NCBI RefSeq assembly: GCF_949628265.1
Contig: NC_088789.1
Coordinates: forward strand, 27,583,883-27,647,882
DNA: 64,000 nt
Direction: 5' to 3'
Source: Cloeon dipterum
Taxonomy: Eukaryota > Arthropoda > Insecta > Ephemeroptera > Baetidae
The notes below the pieces were generated by a model, which saw nothing but the letters and a program-made list of their open reading frames with translations, did no database searches and was not told where the DNA came from. Every line of letters begins with the position of its first letter. Position 1 is the first letter of the stretch. Shown here one piece after another: positions 24,020 through 35,176 of the stretch. Both the position numbers and the translations under genes were made by a program.

Positions 24020-25206
24020 TCACAGCTGATAAATTTCGCCAGTGCACTGGCCACAGCAGGATGTTGGAGTGCAGATCTTGTTGGGAAACAGCTGACAACC
24101 AGCCGCGGCAGCAGCACCAACAACAGCGCTGCAGGCTTCATTTGGTCCCTTTCTGAATTTGTCAGTTCCGCTGATTTGCAAAAACTGCAAAGTCACATTT
24201 CAGTCAGGAAGAAAGGGAAATGTATCAAACTCACCTGAATTGCTATCAGCTCTGCGTTGGAAAAGCTTTGGAGCACCTGCCAGTCGGTGCACTGGGCTGG
24301 ATGACAGGGAATGTATCCTAGAAGTCTATGGCTGAGGGCCTCGCTCAGCTTCTGGTTGGTGTTGGTGATGTCGGTCAGGCTACAGGTACTGGATTTACGA
24401 CCTGGCGAACCCATCTTCAGGCCAGACGCCGGGTCAAAGTTCTCCCGCAGAAGCTGGAGGGTTCTAAAGAATAACGTAAAATTAATTTTTTTTATTTGGT
24501 AATTTTTTTGGTTTCACTTGCAGGTAGTTTTCATCGCTTCTTTTGCACTGGCCATTTCAGTCAGTACGGAGCTGAGACTCTCTTTCAGTTGGCCAGAAAA
24601 GTTGCACATTTCAATTTTCCACTTGCTCAATTCGTCAACCATCAGACTGCAAAAAATTTGAATATTATTGGAAAACGTTGATTAGGGTTGATATGGCCTG
24701 ACGGGCTCTGTATTGGTTCAATCTAAGCACGCAAAGAGAGCTCCGTCCCCTTACACACCTTGAGGGCACATCAGTGTTACTCTGATGGCTTCCAAGTGGT
24801 CAAATTGAGCAATAATATCTGACAGTTAGCTACTTGCCCGTTTCAACGGTGTGCAGACGATCGGGTGCACGGCGCACTTGTAGGGTTCGTACGGCACGAA
24901 TTTCGGCTCCTTGCCTTGCATGCTCTTGAAGGAGCTGCTTGCACTTTGTTCTCTGGTCAAACGAGCAGGTTTCAGGTGGACGATTCCGCCGACGGGTTTC
25001 ACCGGGAAGAAGGACAACTTGGACAGGTCCTCAGGAGGAGGCTGCAGAGGCTTCATACCGACACACATGGAGCTCAGTCTTTTGGCCAGGATGACCGGAT
25101 CTTCTGCTCCGTCAGGGTTTTCTCTTCCGTCACCCGTGGTCCTGATCGGGCCGCCAGGGAAATGCAATGAGCCTGACGGCTCCATCGCAAATCGCAACCT
25201 AGACAC
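24020..25206 (-). pseudogene. Partial golgin-45 duplicate lacking the coiled coil
   Basis: Counterparts of all four golgin-45 exons are present: 24857-25206 (exon 1, truncated), 24518-24646, 24235-24463 and 24020-24184. Exons 2-4 keep open frames, splice sites and the C-terminal TSCCGQCTGEIYQL. Exon 1 stops being homologous after EPYKCAVHPIV and runs into intron-derived sequence (CTPLKRASS then stop at 24826), because the deletion removed the rest of exon 1 and nearly all of intron 1. A full golgin cannot be made; whether a short protein is expressed is unknown. Confidence 0.85.
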
Positions 25207-28200
25207 TTTTTGATATTATTTGAAGGTTTCAACAAAAGAGAAAACTAACCGTAACGGTGAAAAATAGTTACAGAGTGGAAATAATATGAAAATTCATCAC
25301 AAGCTGTGGGTACCACGGCAATGTTTACTAGTTGACCGTGCCCTGCCCACATTCGTCTCACAGGGATGCCAATCCATCTGTATTAACAAAACAAGATCTG
25401 TTTGGCGTGAGTTCGGAACTTTGAACTGAGCATCCTATTTGAGTTAAATTTAACACCAAATAGACATCTTTTACTATCAAAGCCGTGGCTGGTAGTTAAA
25501 GAGTCAAAATTTTGATACAGCGATGCGAGATTAAGTCCGTAATTTCAACTAAGCTGCTATACCCATTAAATTTGGTTTAAATCAAACACGTGTGGTTGAT
25601 GCTTTAATAAACTAAAACCATACATGGTTTCATTAAACTAAAACCATACATGGTTTTAGTTTAAGGGGAACTATCGGCTGAATATAAAAGTAATCTCAGA
25701 ATAAAAACGGAGAACTTCGAACAAGGATTCGAATATTTTTGCTCGCAGAGCAAACAAATCATAAATGGAAGACAATAAAATGAATTCGGAACAAGAACTT
25801 CAATAAGATGATAAAGAAATCAACTGACATTTTCTTGAATTAACCTTGTGAATCACCAAGAAATAGAGAATTTAAGCAAAGAACATACTTCGGACAACTT
25901 AACCGAAGCTTGCAGAAATTAGCACCTTCCGAAAGCCATTTCGCAGAAGAATTTTGATAGGAGAATTTCCCGCGTTAAAAATTTAATTGTTTGATTATGG
26001 CTCAAAGCGAATCAGAACCAGTATACTCTCCTTGCAAGGGAATCAGATGTAAGAGCTAAGAGCGTCCTAGTATGCACGTGTCAACTGTCGGCCTTGAACT
26101 CTTTCATCCATAAATTTGGCAATTAAACCCTGTGTGATGGAAAAGGTTGGAAAAATTATGTAGATCTAAGATTAAATCACCTACTGGTTTTTTGTACTAG
26201 TTTCTAGGGGCCTCTGTAGGTCCTGTAACTGCCGGATTAAAAATTTGGAAATGTTGTCTTTTACGGAGTGGCCACACGAGTACAAGACGATCGTTGAAGA
26301 GTTTTGATACTGCCAGTTAAGGAAAGGAACAGACAAGGTCCACAGCTTTTCTTCGAGGATGATACAGGAGTATAATGAGTTATTAAAATAAATATTAATT
26401 TTTTGAAATTTCTATGTGGCAGAGGTTACAAGATTTAAGATGGTGCTGACTATCAATGGCCACCTCTTCCAACTCTGCCCTGAAAACAAACACCTGATGC
26501 TGGTTCGAGAAAACATAGCTAAGGTTCACTCTTTTATAATATATTGTTCTGCTATATGTAGGGTGCATTAATGCTGTCTACCAGGTGGCTAAAATTCCTT
26601 CAGATGTATGGTGGACATGACAGTTGAGGGATGATAACTATATAGCCTAAAGCATGAACACCTTTACTTTGAAAATTGGCTCAAGATGTGGATTGGTACT
26701 GCGAAACACTAAAGAAAATGCTTGGTGCCAAAACATAAGCTCATCATTAAGGATTCAGTTGAAGCCAAAATTGTAATTTTTTTAGAAAAGTGGCTGCAAA
26801 GTTAGCATGCATACAGTAAAGAGTGTTTCGCTCTTGGACACCTGATTATATTTCAAAACAATGAGCCTCCCTAAATAATGTCATGCACTGTTGAATAGAT
26901 CCTGCTGAGAGAAATCAACATCTGCAAAGAAAATGTGGCCAAGCATTAAATTTTGGAAAAAAAATTGGATTTTTACTGTAGCACTAGATCTGTCACAGTG
27001 ACCAAACATCAAGAGGCTGCTGATTAAAAATTGAAGATGAGAGTTGACCAGAAGAAAAGGCAACGGCTTGGTCCCCGGCTTAGCTTCGAAGAAGAGAGAG
27101 GAGTATATTATCAGTAAATGAAATAAAAATTAATTTTTTTGAAATAATAATGCTGTGTGGAAGGCTTTAAGAATAAAGATGACCAGGTGCAGACCATTGA
27201 TGCTCACCCCTTTACGACTGCATCCTACCCTGAAAAAAAAGACTTGAAGTTGGTCCGAGAATACACATGACAAAGGTTCACTTTTTCATTACTCTGCTAT
27301 ATGTAGGGTGCATTAATAATGTCTACTAGGTGGCTAAAATTCCTTGAGGATCTATGGTGGACAAAATGCTTGAGGGATGTAAATACCAAAAACTAGCCTA
27401 AAGCACGAACAACTTTACTTTGAAAATTGGTTCAAGATGTGGATTGATACTGCGAAACCCTAAATAAAATGCTTGGTGCCAAAACATAAGCTCATCACCA
27501 AGGATTCAGTTAAAGCCACACTTGTTTTATTTTATTTATTTATTTATTTATCTTATTTTGAGAAAACTGGCTGCAAAGTTAGCAAGCTTGCAAACTTTAA
27601 CTTGCAGTAAAGAGTGTCTCGAGTCTCGATGATGGACACCTGATTATATTTCAAAACAATGAGTCTTCCTAAAGACTGTCATGCACTGTTGAATAGATCT
27701 TGTCGAGAGGAATTGAAATCTGCAAAGAAAGAATCTGCAAAGCAATAAATTTTGGAAAAAAATTGAATTTTTACTGTAGCAAGTTCCTGTTTTGATTGCT
27801 GAAAATTAAAGAGCAAACTTTTTATCGATTAACTGCTTTTTGCAACAAAATTTTATTTGTCGTTCTGTATTGATCCACCTTAAAAATCCCTATTAGATTG
27901 GAGTATGTATGTAGGTATGCATGACATTAAAACTGAGAATGTTTGGAGTGCATTGTCTATGTGTGTATGTGCAAATGTAGTAGTTTGAAGTGCACAATAA
28001 ACGGCTTTTCCTCACCTTGATATGGTTTTTGTTTCTATATTATATAATCGCTGACCGGCTTCTTTTCCTTGCTTGACTCTTGGCTTTTCCTTGCTTGACT
28101 CTTGGCTTGGAATTTTTCTCTTCATTCACGATTGCAGTGGCGGGGATGTAAACAATGCCGACTCAATTACTGGTCGATCAGCTGGTTCCGGTATCAAAAT

Positions 28201-29230
28201 ACTAAAACAAAGAGGAGACGGAACCTGGACGGAACTTGCTTGCCATGGCTTAATCAGTCTGAATTATTTAAATGTGTCCTATTATGCAAAACCTTAGAGG
28301 TGTATTGCGTACTCCACTAGCTTACTTGTCAAGGGAAAATCCAAATGGTAAATAGAATAATTAAGGTTTGGGTCTAATTGCATGACATGGAGCAGCTGAT
28401 TATATTTGTTCGAATGTATTAATTTTTCCCGTGACTTTTCTCGGTTGTTTGTTCACACGAAAACATGATTTGTCTTGCGGATTTTGAATTAATTTTAAAG
28501 AGAAATCCAAAAAGTAGTAACTCTTATTTCTCACACGATAATTAATTACCCTTGAACTTTGATTTGATGCAACGATGAAAATTTATTTGTTGTTGACCCG
28601 ATTTAACATTTAAAAATCGCTTCATCCAAATAAGATTTTTTAAACTTGAATATTCATAATCTGAATTGAGGGCTTAAAAATCCATTGTGGTAGTGTGGGA
28701 AGGAACAGTGACAAATTCACATTTTTCCTTTTATCCAAAATTTTTAAATATTAATTTTCTAAAATATGGGAAGTTGTATCAAACGAGTAGATTGTTAAAT
28801 ACGTTTTAACAACTTAATTTTTATTATCATCAGTCTTATAAAATTTTCATAAAGTCTATTCACATTTTAAAAATATACAAGTTATATACACAAATTTAAA
28901 AATCACTTTTCAGAAAAAGTCAATTGTATTATTACACAAATTGAAAACCAGGTTTCAACATCCCGAACCTGTTAATGATTGTCCAATTCTTCATGTTCTA
29001 ATGAGTCTTTTTCTCTAATTTTAGTCTCTATGCATCACAAAACAAGATGGAAGCGCATGGACATCGAACTGACACGTCGCACTAAAAAATCCTGGACATG
29101 CCTAAGAGGCAAAGAGTGCCACACCTCAGCGTGGTATTTTTATCTTTACATTACCATGGCCATTGTACTATTTGCTCTCTTTATCTTCCGAGAAGCCTGT
29201 GATGATCCGGCATCGTCCGGAGCGTCGTCT
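25207..29230. other. Intergenic part of duplication copy B
   Basis: AT-rich, repeat-bearing DNA equivalent to 18640-21743. Includes diverged family A MITE pieces at about 26691-26960 and 27447-27890. A plus-strand frame at about 29031-29296 with a hydrophobic stretch (YITMAIVLFALFIF) overlaps the acidic gene; the copy A counterpart has a stop after RRTKKS, so I do not call it a gene. Confidence 0.5.
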
Positions 29231-29704
29231 TCAGGGCAAAATGGCTACCCCGAACATCTCATCGGTTTCTCCAATACCTTCGTCTTCCGAAACTGACATG
29301 GCGTCCGCGTCGTCCCCATCATGAGACGAAAGGTACCAAGATGTCCTGTCCGAGGCGTCGAATAATGATGATTTTGCGTCCGAGTGGTACCCTGACGAAA
29401 CGTCGTGGAAGGAAACCGACGCTTCGGATTCGGGCAAACGACGTTCCTCATCCGCAATACCATTATCATCATTGAGCCATAATGCTATTCGTGCAAAGAC
29501 GCTCAACGGCTCGGGGATGTACAACAATGGGTTAACGTCCATCAGATTAGCTGAAGGAGCGTCGACCAACTCTTCGTCCGCATCGTTGGACGAAAGATAT
29601 AATGATATCTTATCACAGAAGTCCAACGATGGGTCCATTACAAATTCCGTTGAGTCCAATGAAATGGTCGAGGACATAATGCTGATGGCGTCCATCTTGC
29701 TCAA
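29231..29704 (-). CDS. Small acidic protein of unknown family (copy B paralogue), with internal repeats
   Basis: An uninterrupted 157-codon frame starting MSKMDAISIMSSTISL. Three internal units share a pattern: ISLYLSSNDADEELVDAP, IALWLNDDNGIADEERRLP and TSWYLSSHDGDDADAMSV. The same pattern occurs once in the copy A protein (TIWLSSYDDYDAEEHLP). Very acidic; no signal peptide or membrane span. Function unknown. Antisense frames are also open, so the strand choice rests on the shared motif and the duplicated arrangement. Confidence 0.5.
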   Translation of the reverse strand: MSKMDAISIMSSTISLDSTEFVMDPSLDFCDKISLYLSSNDADEELVDAPSANLMDVNPLLYIPEPLSVFARIALWLNDDNGIADEERRLPESEASVSFHDVSSGYHSDAKSSLFDASDRTSWYLSSHDGDDADAMSVSEDEGIGETDEMFGVAILP

Positions 29705-29743
29705 GTGTATAAAGAAGAATGAGCGTTCGGCGTCGTGCTCAGG

Positions 29744-29820
29744 TTCGGTGCTCGGAAAGGTTCGGTGCTCGGAAAGGTTCGGTGCTCGGAAAGGTTCGGT
29801 GCTCGGAAAGGTTCGGAAGC
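29744..29820. repeat. 17 bp tandem repeat
   Basis: About 4.5 near-perfect copies of GGTTCGGTGCTCGGAAA, just upstream of the start of the 29231-29704 acidic gene. The near-identity of the copies suggests recent expansion. Confidence 0.9.
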
Positions 29821-30163
29821 TGCGACATGTAGTGTCGGGAAAACCCCTTGCGAAGCTACAAGCTATAGGAGGTCTTGTTGAATTTATGTTAAAGAAGTGT
29901 TTTCGCCCGAGGGATCTTGAAATATATTGATATGACCTTTATTTGTAAATACGTGAAAATGGTACTTAAACATGGCACAAAGGAGAAAAAGATGGCTAGT
30001 AAAAAGCCACGATGGGACAGAAGCATAGCCTGCGCGAGTCTTTTTTGCTCAAATTTTGAGCTAGCCGCAGCCGTCAGTTTTTGCGAGCCGTGCCAGCTAC
30101 GTACGCGAGCCAAGCCTACTGGGCACTATTTTAAAAACTGCGACTAATATTGCAAAAATGCCG

Positions 30164-30754
30164 CTATGTGAATAATTTTGCAAATCGCTTCATCAAAATG
30201 GTTGCTAATTTCCATGAAATTCCTGGGCAGAAATCAAACTTTTCCAGCATCCTTCTTAACGTTTGGGGGGAAGGGATTGCAAAAAATTTTTCAAGGCATC
30301 TGTAGTTCCTTCTTCCAGATTTGTACAGGCCGATGCAGATCATTTTTAACTTAAGCGAGTATCGTCGCCCTCTTGCCTCTTTTGCACCCTCTGTCAGCTG
30401 GTTATGAAAAATTTCATAACATTTGCCCTTGACAACCTTTCTCAAAAACAAAAGCAGGTTTGGGATTTCCTGCTTGTTAGCTTTGCCAAGTTGTTTGATT
30501 CGATGCTTAAGCCGGTTGACTGTTTTTTGTTTTTCCTCCAGTTTCCTAATTAAAAGTCTCTTCCTGGGGGTCAGCATCTTCTTCGAATATGCTCCAATTT
30601 CTACACAAATCCGTGATCTGGTTTTTCTGATGTTTTTTTTGTCTGCATTGTTATGCTCAATGATCTTCTTGGCTGCAGCTTGGATTTGCACCGGAGTCCT
30701 TACAACCAGAGCCTGCCTCTCTTTGGTCTTATCAATCTGCGCATTCATGCCATC
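30164..30754 (-). mobile_element. P-element-type transposase N-terminal segment (coiled coil + HTH)
   Basis: Preceded by an acceptor (CAAATAG/GATGGC). 194 codons from the first Met. The first half is basic and heptad-like (RLLIRKLEEKQKTVNRLKHR); the second has RRYSLKLKMICIGLYKSGRR, NYRCLEKFF and IPSPQTLRRML, as in P-element and THAP9 transposases between the zipper and the nuclease. No Asp/Glu catalytic domain follows, so by itself it is not an active transposase. The phase fits splicing from the exon at 31029-31139. Confidence 0.75.
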
Positions 30755-33700
30755 CTATTTGAGAAACATAAATTCTTATGGTTTTGACTGTATTTGAGAC
30801 AGTAATATATTTGTCTTTGCAAGCTATAAAAGCTACAAGGATAATTTTAATTTTTGCAACTTGCATCTTGAATTGAAAATCTTTAATGCACTGACAACGG
30901 TATTTGACTAATATTTTTCATACTTGCTCCATTCAGTGCCAAATTTGAAAAAATCTAAAAGCCAGTGATATTTTAAATTGGATTAAAATATTGTGTGTAA
31001 TTACTTTATTTATTCTAACTGGTTACACTAAATCTTCCTCTTGAATATGCTTTTCAGGCGTCCGCAGATCAGGATATTCTATCTCAAGGTCGACGTCACA
31101 TTCCATGGGCACTTCTTCTTCAAATTTTTCATGTCCGTGCTGCAATGGGGTGAGAATTTGATTTTAAACTGATTAGCAAATTTTTATGAAACAAAAGCCT
31201 TTTACATTCAATGTTTTGTTATCTTTTCCTTTCAATGGAATTTGATCCAAAATGTTTTGTACAGGTCTCAGCCAGGAAATTGAAGGTGGCAGCCGGCGGG
31301 ACCCCCATTGCCAATTTTTTTAAGTTTGATGGTATGATTATAAGCCCGATGAATTTTTCCCTTCTGAACTATATAATTTTAACCCTTATCACAGGCTGCT
31401 GTCGGGGCTTGCGCAGCTTAACCACATTCACGATGGCTGGTGGTGGAGACCCAAAATTTGCCTGCTCACGGGGCATATAGCGAGGCTGGTTGAGACCTCT
31501 AATGCTTATTTTTTATATTTTATTTCCTTGAAAGCACAATGTAACGCTTGGTTTGTTATATTTAAACGAAAATTACATCTAACAATGGATTTAAATTACA
31601 TACCTTGATTTTAATCAATGCAATTGCAAGTAAAAGTTGATTTAACGTTTGTAAATTCCTGTCACTATGATATGTTATTACAATTGGCAAGGAGTGGTTC
31701 TATTCCCTAACCAGGCCTAGGAAAAGAAGGCAATTTTTAAACTTTGAGCAGTTTGTTTTTTGAAATTCCTCAACAAATACTATTGATATTAATCACCCCC
31801 CTAAATTAACGTTTACGTGACTTTTATTTCATATATGTCAAACAATGCATATTATAATTATTGTTTTACCAAGTCTTGTTGCTCTAGGAACAGTATTTGA
31901 CTAATACTTTTCAAACTTGCGCCATTCATTGCCAAATTGTAAAAAAAAAACTAAAAGCTATTGTTCTTTTAAACTGGATTAAATAATTGCGTATTTACGA
32001 TATTCGTTCTAACCAGTTTTACGTCATCATCCTTTTGTACACATGTTTTCCAGGTGTTCAAAGTTCCTTCTTCGTGTCAGAATCCACTTGTGAGTCTGTG
32101 TCCTGTTCATGCTGTAATGGGGCCACAGAAGTGAAAATGTGATTTTAAGCAAATTGACAATGTTGAATAAACAATATTATCCAATGGCTACTCTTTTCAT
32201 TTTATTTGGAGCCTCCCTGAGATTTTTTTCAATTGCTATTCGTTATCTCATTCAGATATCACTATTTCAATTGGTTTGATTCTCATTAAATTTATTTCGC
32301 TTTTAGAATAGTTGCCCCTTGTACATTTTATAATTCATTATTTAAGTACACAAAAATATCTTCATATGTATGATTTGATAATGACTACTTACAATTAAAT
32401 GCCTGTAAACGTTTTGTTTCGCATTAATAAAAACCATTAAAACAGAAGTTATCAGTTTGATAACATTACAAAATAATTATTATAAAGATATTGGACTACA
32501 AAGAATATAAATTATCAAGCTGCATATTATTTGTATCAGGATTACAAGGTAGGAAATAAACAAAATCTTCCATTTCAAAAAATCTATATTTCAAGCAGAT
32601 AAAAAAAGGGTAAAAATTGTCACTTTTTTTGATAACGAACTAAATAATTTGAATAAATTACAAATATTGCTTACAGCACTGTCTAAACCACAGCTTTCGT
32701 CAATTCCTTCCATGCTTGTTCCATCATTCATGGCAAGACCATTCAGCTTATTCTATTTAAAATCATTGTCACATGATGAATTTATATTAAGAATACATTT
32801 GCTTTAGTGTCAGCCTATTTAACTCATCAAATTATGGCAAAAAATATCACCTGCGAGACAAAATATCCCATGTGATCATTTTTATAACCCATCACAGCAC
32901 TTATGAGATACGTTGGTGATGGAAAATAGTTCTTGTTCTTGTACAGCATCAAGCACACTCCACTCTCATAGTCTTGAACATCACATATTTCACTGACCTG
33001 AAAAAAAGATTAAAGAAAATATCTAGCGATTTTCAAACTGCTTACAATACTGTCATTATATTTAATGAAAGATGGTCCATCTCGCTCAAGGTAAATATAA
33101 TGTCCAGTGCTGGCCTTCCCTCCAATATGGACGATCATGCCATTCAGTTCATAAGTGTGTGATTGATCCACACTTTTAATAGTAAGCTTCGATACGGTTT
33201 TCATCTTTGACGTGTCTTTGGTAAGTCCTTGAGGTCCATAACTAACACTGGAAATTGATTAAAATTTGGAAAATAAATTTAAATAGAATACAAACATCTT
33301 ACAGGTCAATCTCTACAATCATGTTTTCAGGGAGGGTGTCAAATTTTTTTGTGGTCTTGAAGGACTGAATATTTCGGCATCTGGGAAAAACTTCTCTCAC
33401 TTCTTCCCATCCGTGTAACCACTGATCTAACCCGCTAACAACATCTTGTGTACATGGAATGTACACAATTGGAGTATAGTTGATTTAATTGGGTTAACAG
33501 ACTTGTAATTGCAAGCAGAACAACATCCTACAAAATATAATAGAGTAAGGCCAATTATTGAATTTATAGATGAGCAACATACGCTTCAGCTCATAGCTCA
33601 ATGTCAAGCTGTTGACTCCCGCAATAATTTTTCTGCACTTTGGCCTCTCCTACAACTCGGAAACAACTTTGAGAATCACGTCGATTGGATCTCCTTCTTC

Positions 33701-35176
33701 TCCTGAGTTGAAACCACATTTGCCTAAACACATATGTATATTAGCAATCTATTGTATTGTTTCCCTGAAAAAAATCCGCATACCAGAAACAAAGTCAATC
33801 ATTACTTGGCATCCCTGTAAGGAGATTGTTGAATGTGTTTTGCAGGACACATTCACAGCAATCTACCGATAATTTATTAAGTACAATTCTTTAAGAAAAT
33901 ATTTATCAATACCTGACATTGATTCATTACAAACATGGGTGATAACAGCTTCTAAGAATCGATCCAATGAGAAGAGCAACTGGATGCTTGAGTTTACAAA
34001 GCATGTTTTACCAATATTAATCAATCCATGCCGATTTACACGTTCAATGGCTTTTTCGACGTGTTCAGTCTGGAAGTAAAGGAAGTTACGTTTAAGTTAT
34101 TCAATATCACAAAAATCTAACCTCAGTTGTAAAGAATGAAAAGTTTTCAATTTTGAAACTTCCTCTGTCCTCTGCCTCAGTCAAACCAGCCAGCTGACTA
34201 TCCTCACATCTATCGTCCTGATGAAAGATATCTATTATTTATATTTACAGACATTCAATGATAAATCACTAAATATTGTGCACAAATCTTGTGGTCTGCT
34301 GGGACAGCATGCTCATTCAACTTAACAACTTTATTTGTCACGTTGAACATGCATCTCATAAAATGCAGGCTGCATACTCTCATGCTTGCTGGTACAGTTG
34401 TTGCTGTCATGCCGTAAACCCCCATCCTTTCTAAAAAACCTCTGTCCTGGAAACTCAAAACAATAAATCTCAGCCACAATACAAAAGCAATCAAGTAGAA
34501 ACAAACCAAACCAAGCAAAGGATAGATTTAATGTTATTGTCAAGCAAATCAGTAAGCCATAACCATAATGCATATATCTAGGTCTTAAAGCTTAAAGCAC
34601 ACCATTCCATACTCAGGCAAGCTCTATTACTATTTCATACTCATTATATTTTGTTGAAGATCGATGTGACGCTCATGATATCAATATCTGCAATATTTTT
34701 GGACGAGTTACAATCTGATAACTAAACTCTAACGTTTTTTACTTTATCCTTAATAAATAGCTTAGATAATTGAAACCCCTTAACAAAATTAACGATTTTT
34801 GACATGAAAAGGAACACAATACCTCTCCCATTGCCCCTTTTTCTGGGGGATTCTGAAAAAGAAGGTAGACTCTATTTGACCTTCCACGCTTTGGCACAGA
34901 TTATATTTGCATTTGCTCCTGGCCGTCTTGCGCACTTCGCCAGCGGTTCCGGGGAGCTGGGCGACAGCGGCGCCGTTTCTGCCTCTTTCGGGACTGGCTG
35001 GCGTTGCCGACGTAGGTCCTGCCGTCGATGAAAGAGACGGTTACTGAATGGAGAACGTACTCAGGGGCAAGCGCAATGTTCTCACCATTGATCAGCCTCG
35101 CTGGAGGCTCCAAGCTCAGGGCGGCACAGGTGCCAGGAACTGCAGCCTTCGGAGCTGGCTCAGTTGAGCGACTCAT
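30164..35176 (-). CDS. THAP-USP-P-element-HTH composite protein (domesticated transposase or novel deubiquitinase), model tentative
   Basis: Likely minus-strand exons: 35086-35176, 34823-35018, 34270-34441, 34122-34217, 33913-34069, ~33786-33862, 33654-33723, 33583-33632, 33303-33527, 33046-33247, 32851-32997, 32675-32752, 31029-31139, 30164-30754. Domains in order: a THAP zinc finger (CKYNLC, FFFRIP, W, then VCSLHF and AVP; C-x4-C-x46-C-x2-H); USP Cys box GLINIGKTCFVNSSIQLLFS; CSAC zinc motif; USP His box with GHYIYL and KYNDSIV; acidic linker; coiled coil; P-element helix-turn-helix (GRRYSLKLKMICIGLY, IPSPQTLRRML). The protein stops just where the P-type RNase H nuclease should begin. Two joins (33913/33862 and near 33475) do not keep frame in my model, so the gene may be decaying or my splicing is wrong. 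It is divergent from d4. Confidence 0.6.
31211..31490. other. Unresolved exon-like stretch
   Basis: Plus strand: an acceptor (TTTTGTACAG, 31265) then VSARKLKVAAGGTPIANFFK and later TTFTMAGGGDPKFACSRGI with a stop. Minus strand: REQANFGSPPPAIVNVVKLR. Base composition is coding-like compared with its neighbours, but I cannot decide strand or family. It may be another exon of the THAP-USP gene or an unrelated remnant. Confidence 0.25.
32058..32111 (-). CDS. Alternative terminal exon of the THAP-USP gene
   Basis: The acceptor CCCCATTACAG is followed in phase 0 by HEQDTDSQVDSDTKKEL and a stop. It is a tandem relative of the exon at 31029-31139: the flanking ~250 bp of both (about 30890-31150 and 31880-32130) are alignable, including the CCCCATTrCAG acceptor and the TAAACTGGATTAAAwAATTG downstream side. 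Both follow the 32675-32752 exon in the same phase, so they could give two different C-termini. Confidence 0.5.
   Translation of the reverse strand, partial: HEQDTDSQVDSDTKKEL

Larger units (their letters stand above)
23740..29720. repeat. Segmental duplication, copy B
   Basis: Direct-orientation copy of about 15200-22200. It has lost the counterpart of 16317-18289 (junction at 24856/24857) and gained an internal tandem duplication of a ~790 bp block (about 26180-26960 and 26980-27800), seen once in copy A. A 30-35 bp CTTGCTTGACTCTTGGCTT doubling occurs at about 28064-28110. Confidence 0.85.

Noticed and set aside
28979-29296. Plus-strand frame with a hydrophobic segment (YITMAIVLFALFIF)
   Set aside because: The homologous copy A sequence has a stop before that segment, and the frame overlaps the acidic gene, whose motif is shared between copies.
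30164-30754. Active P-element transposon
   Set aside because: No RNase H-like nuclease follows, no inverted termini were found around it, and the frame ends at a stop right after the HTH.
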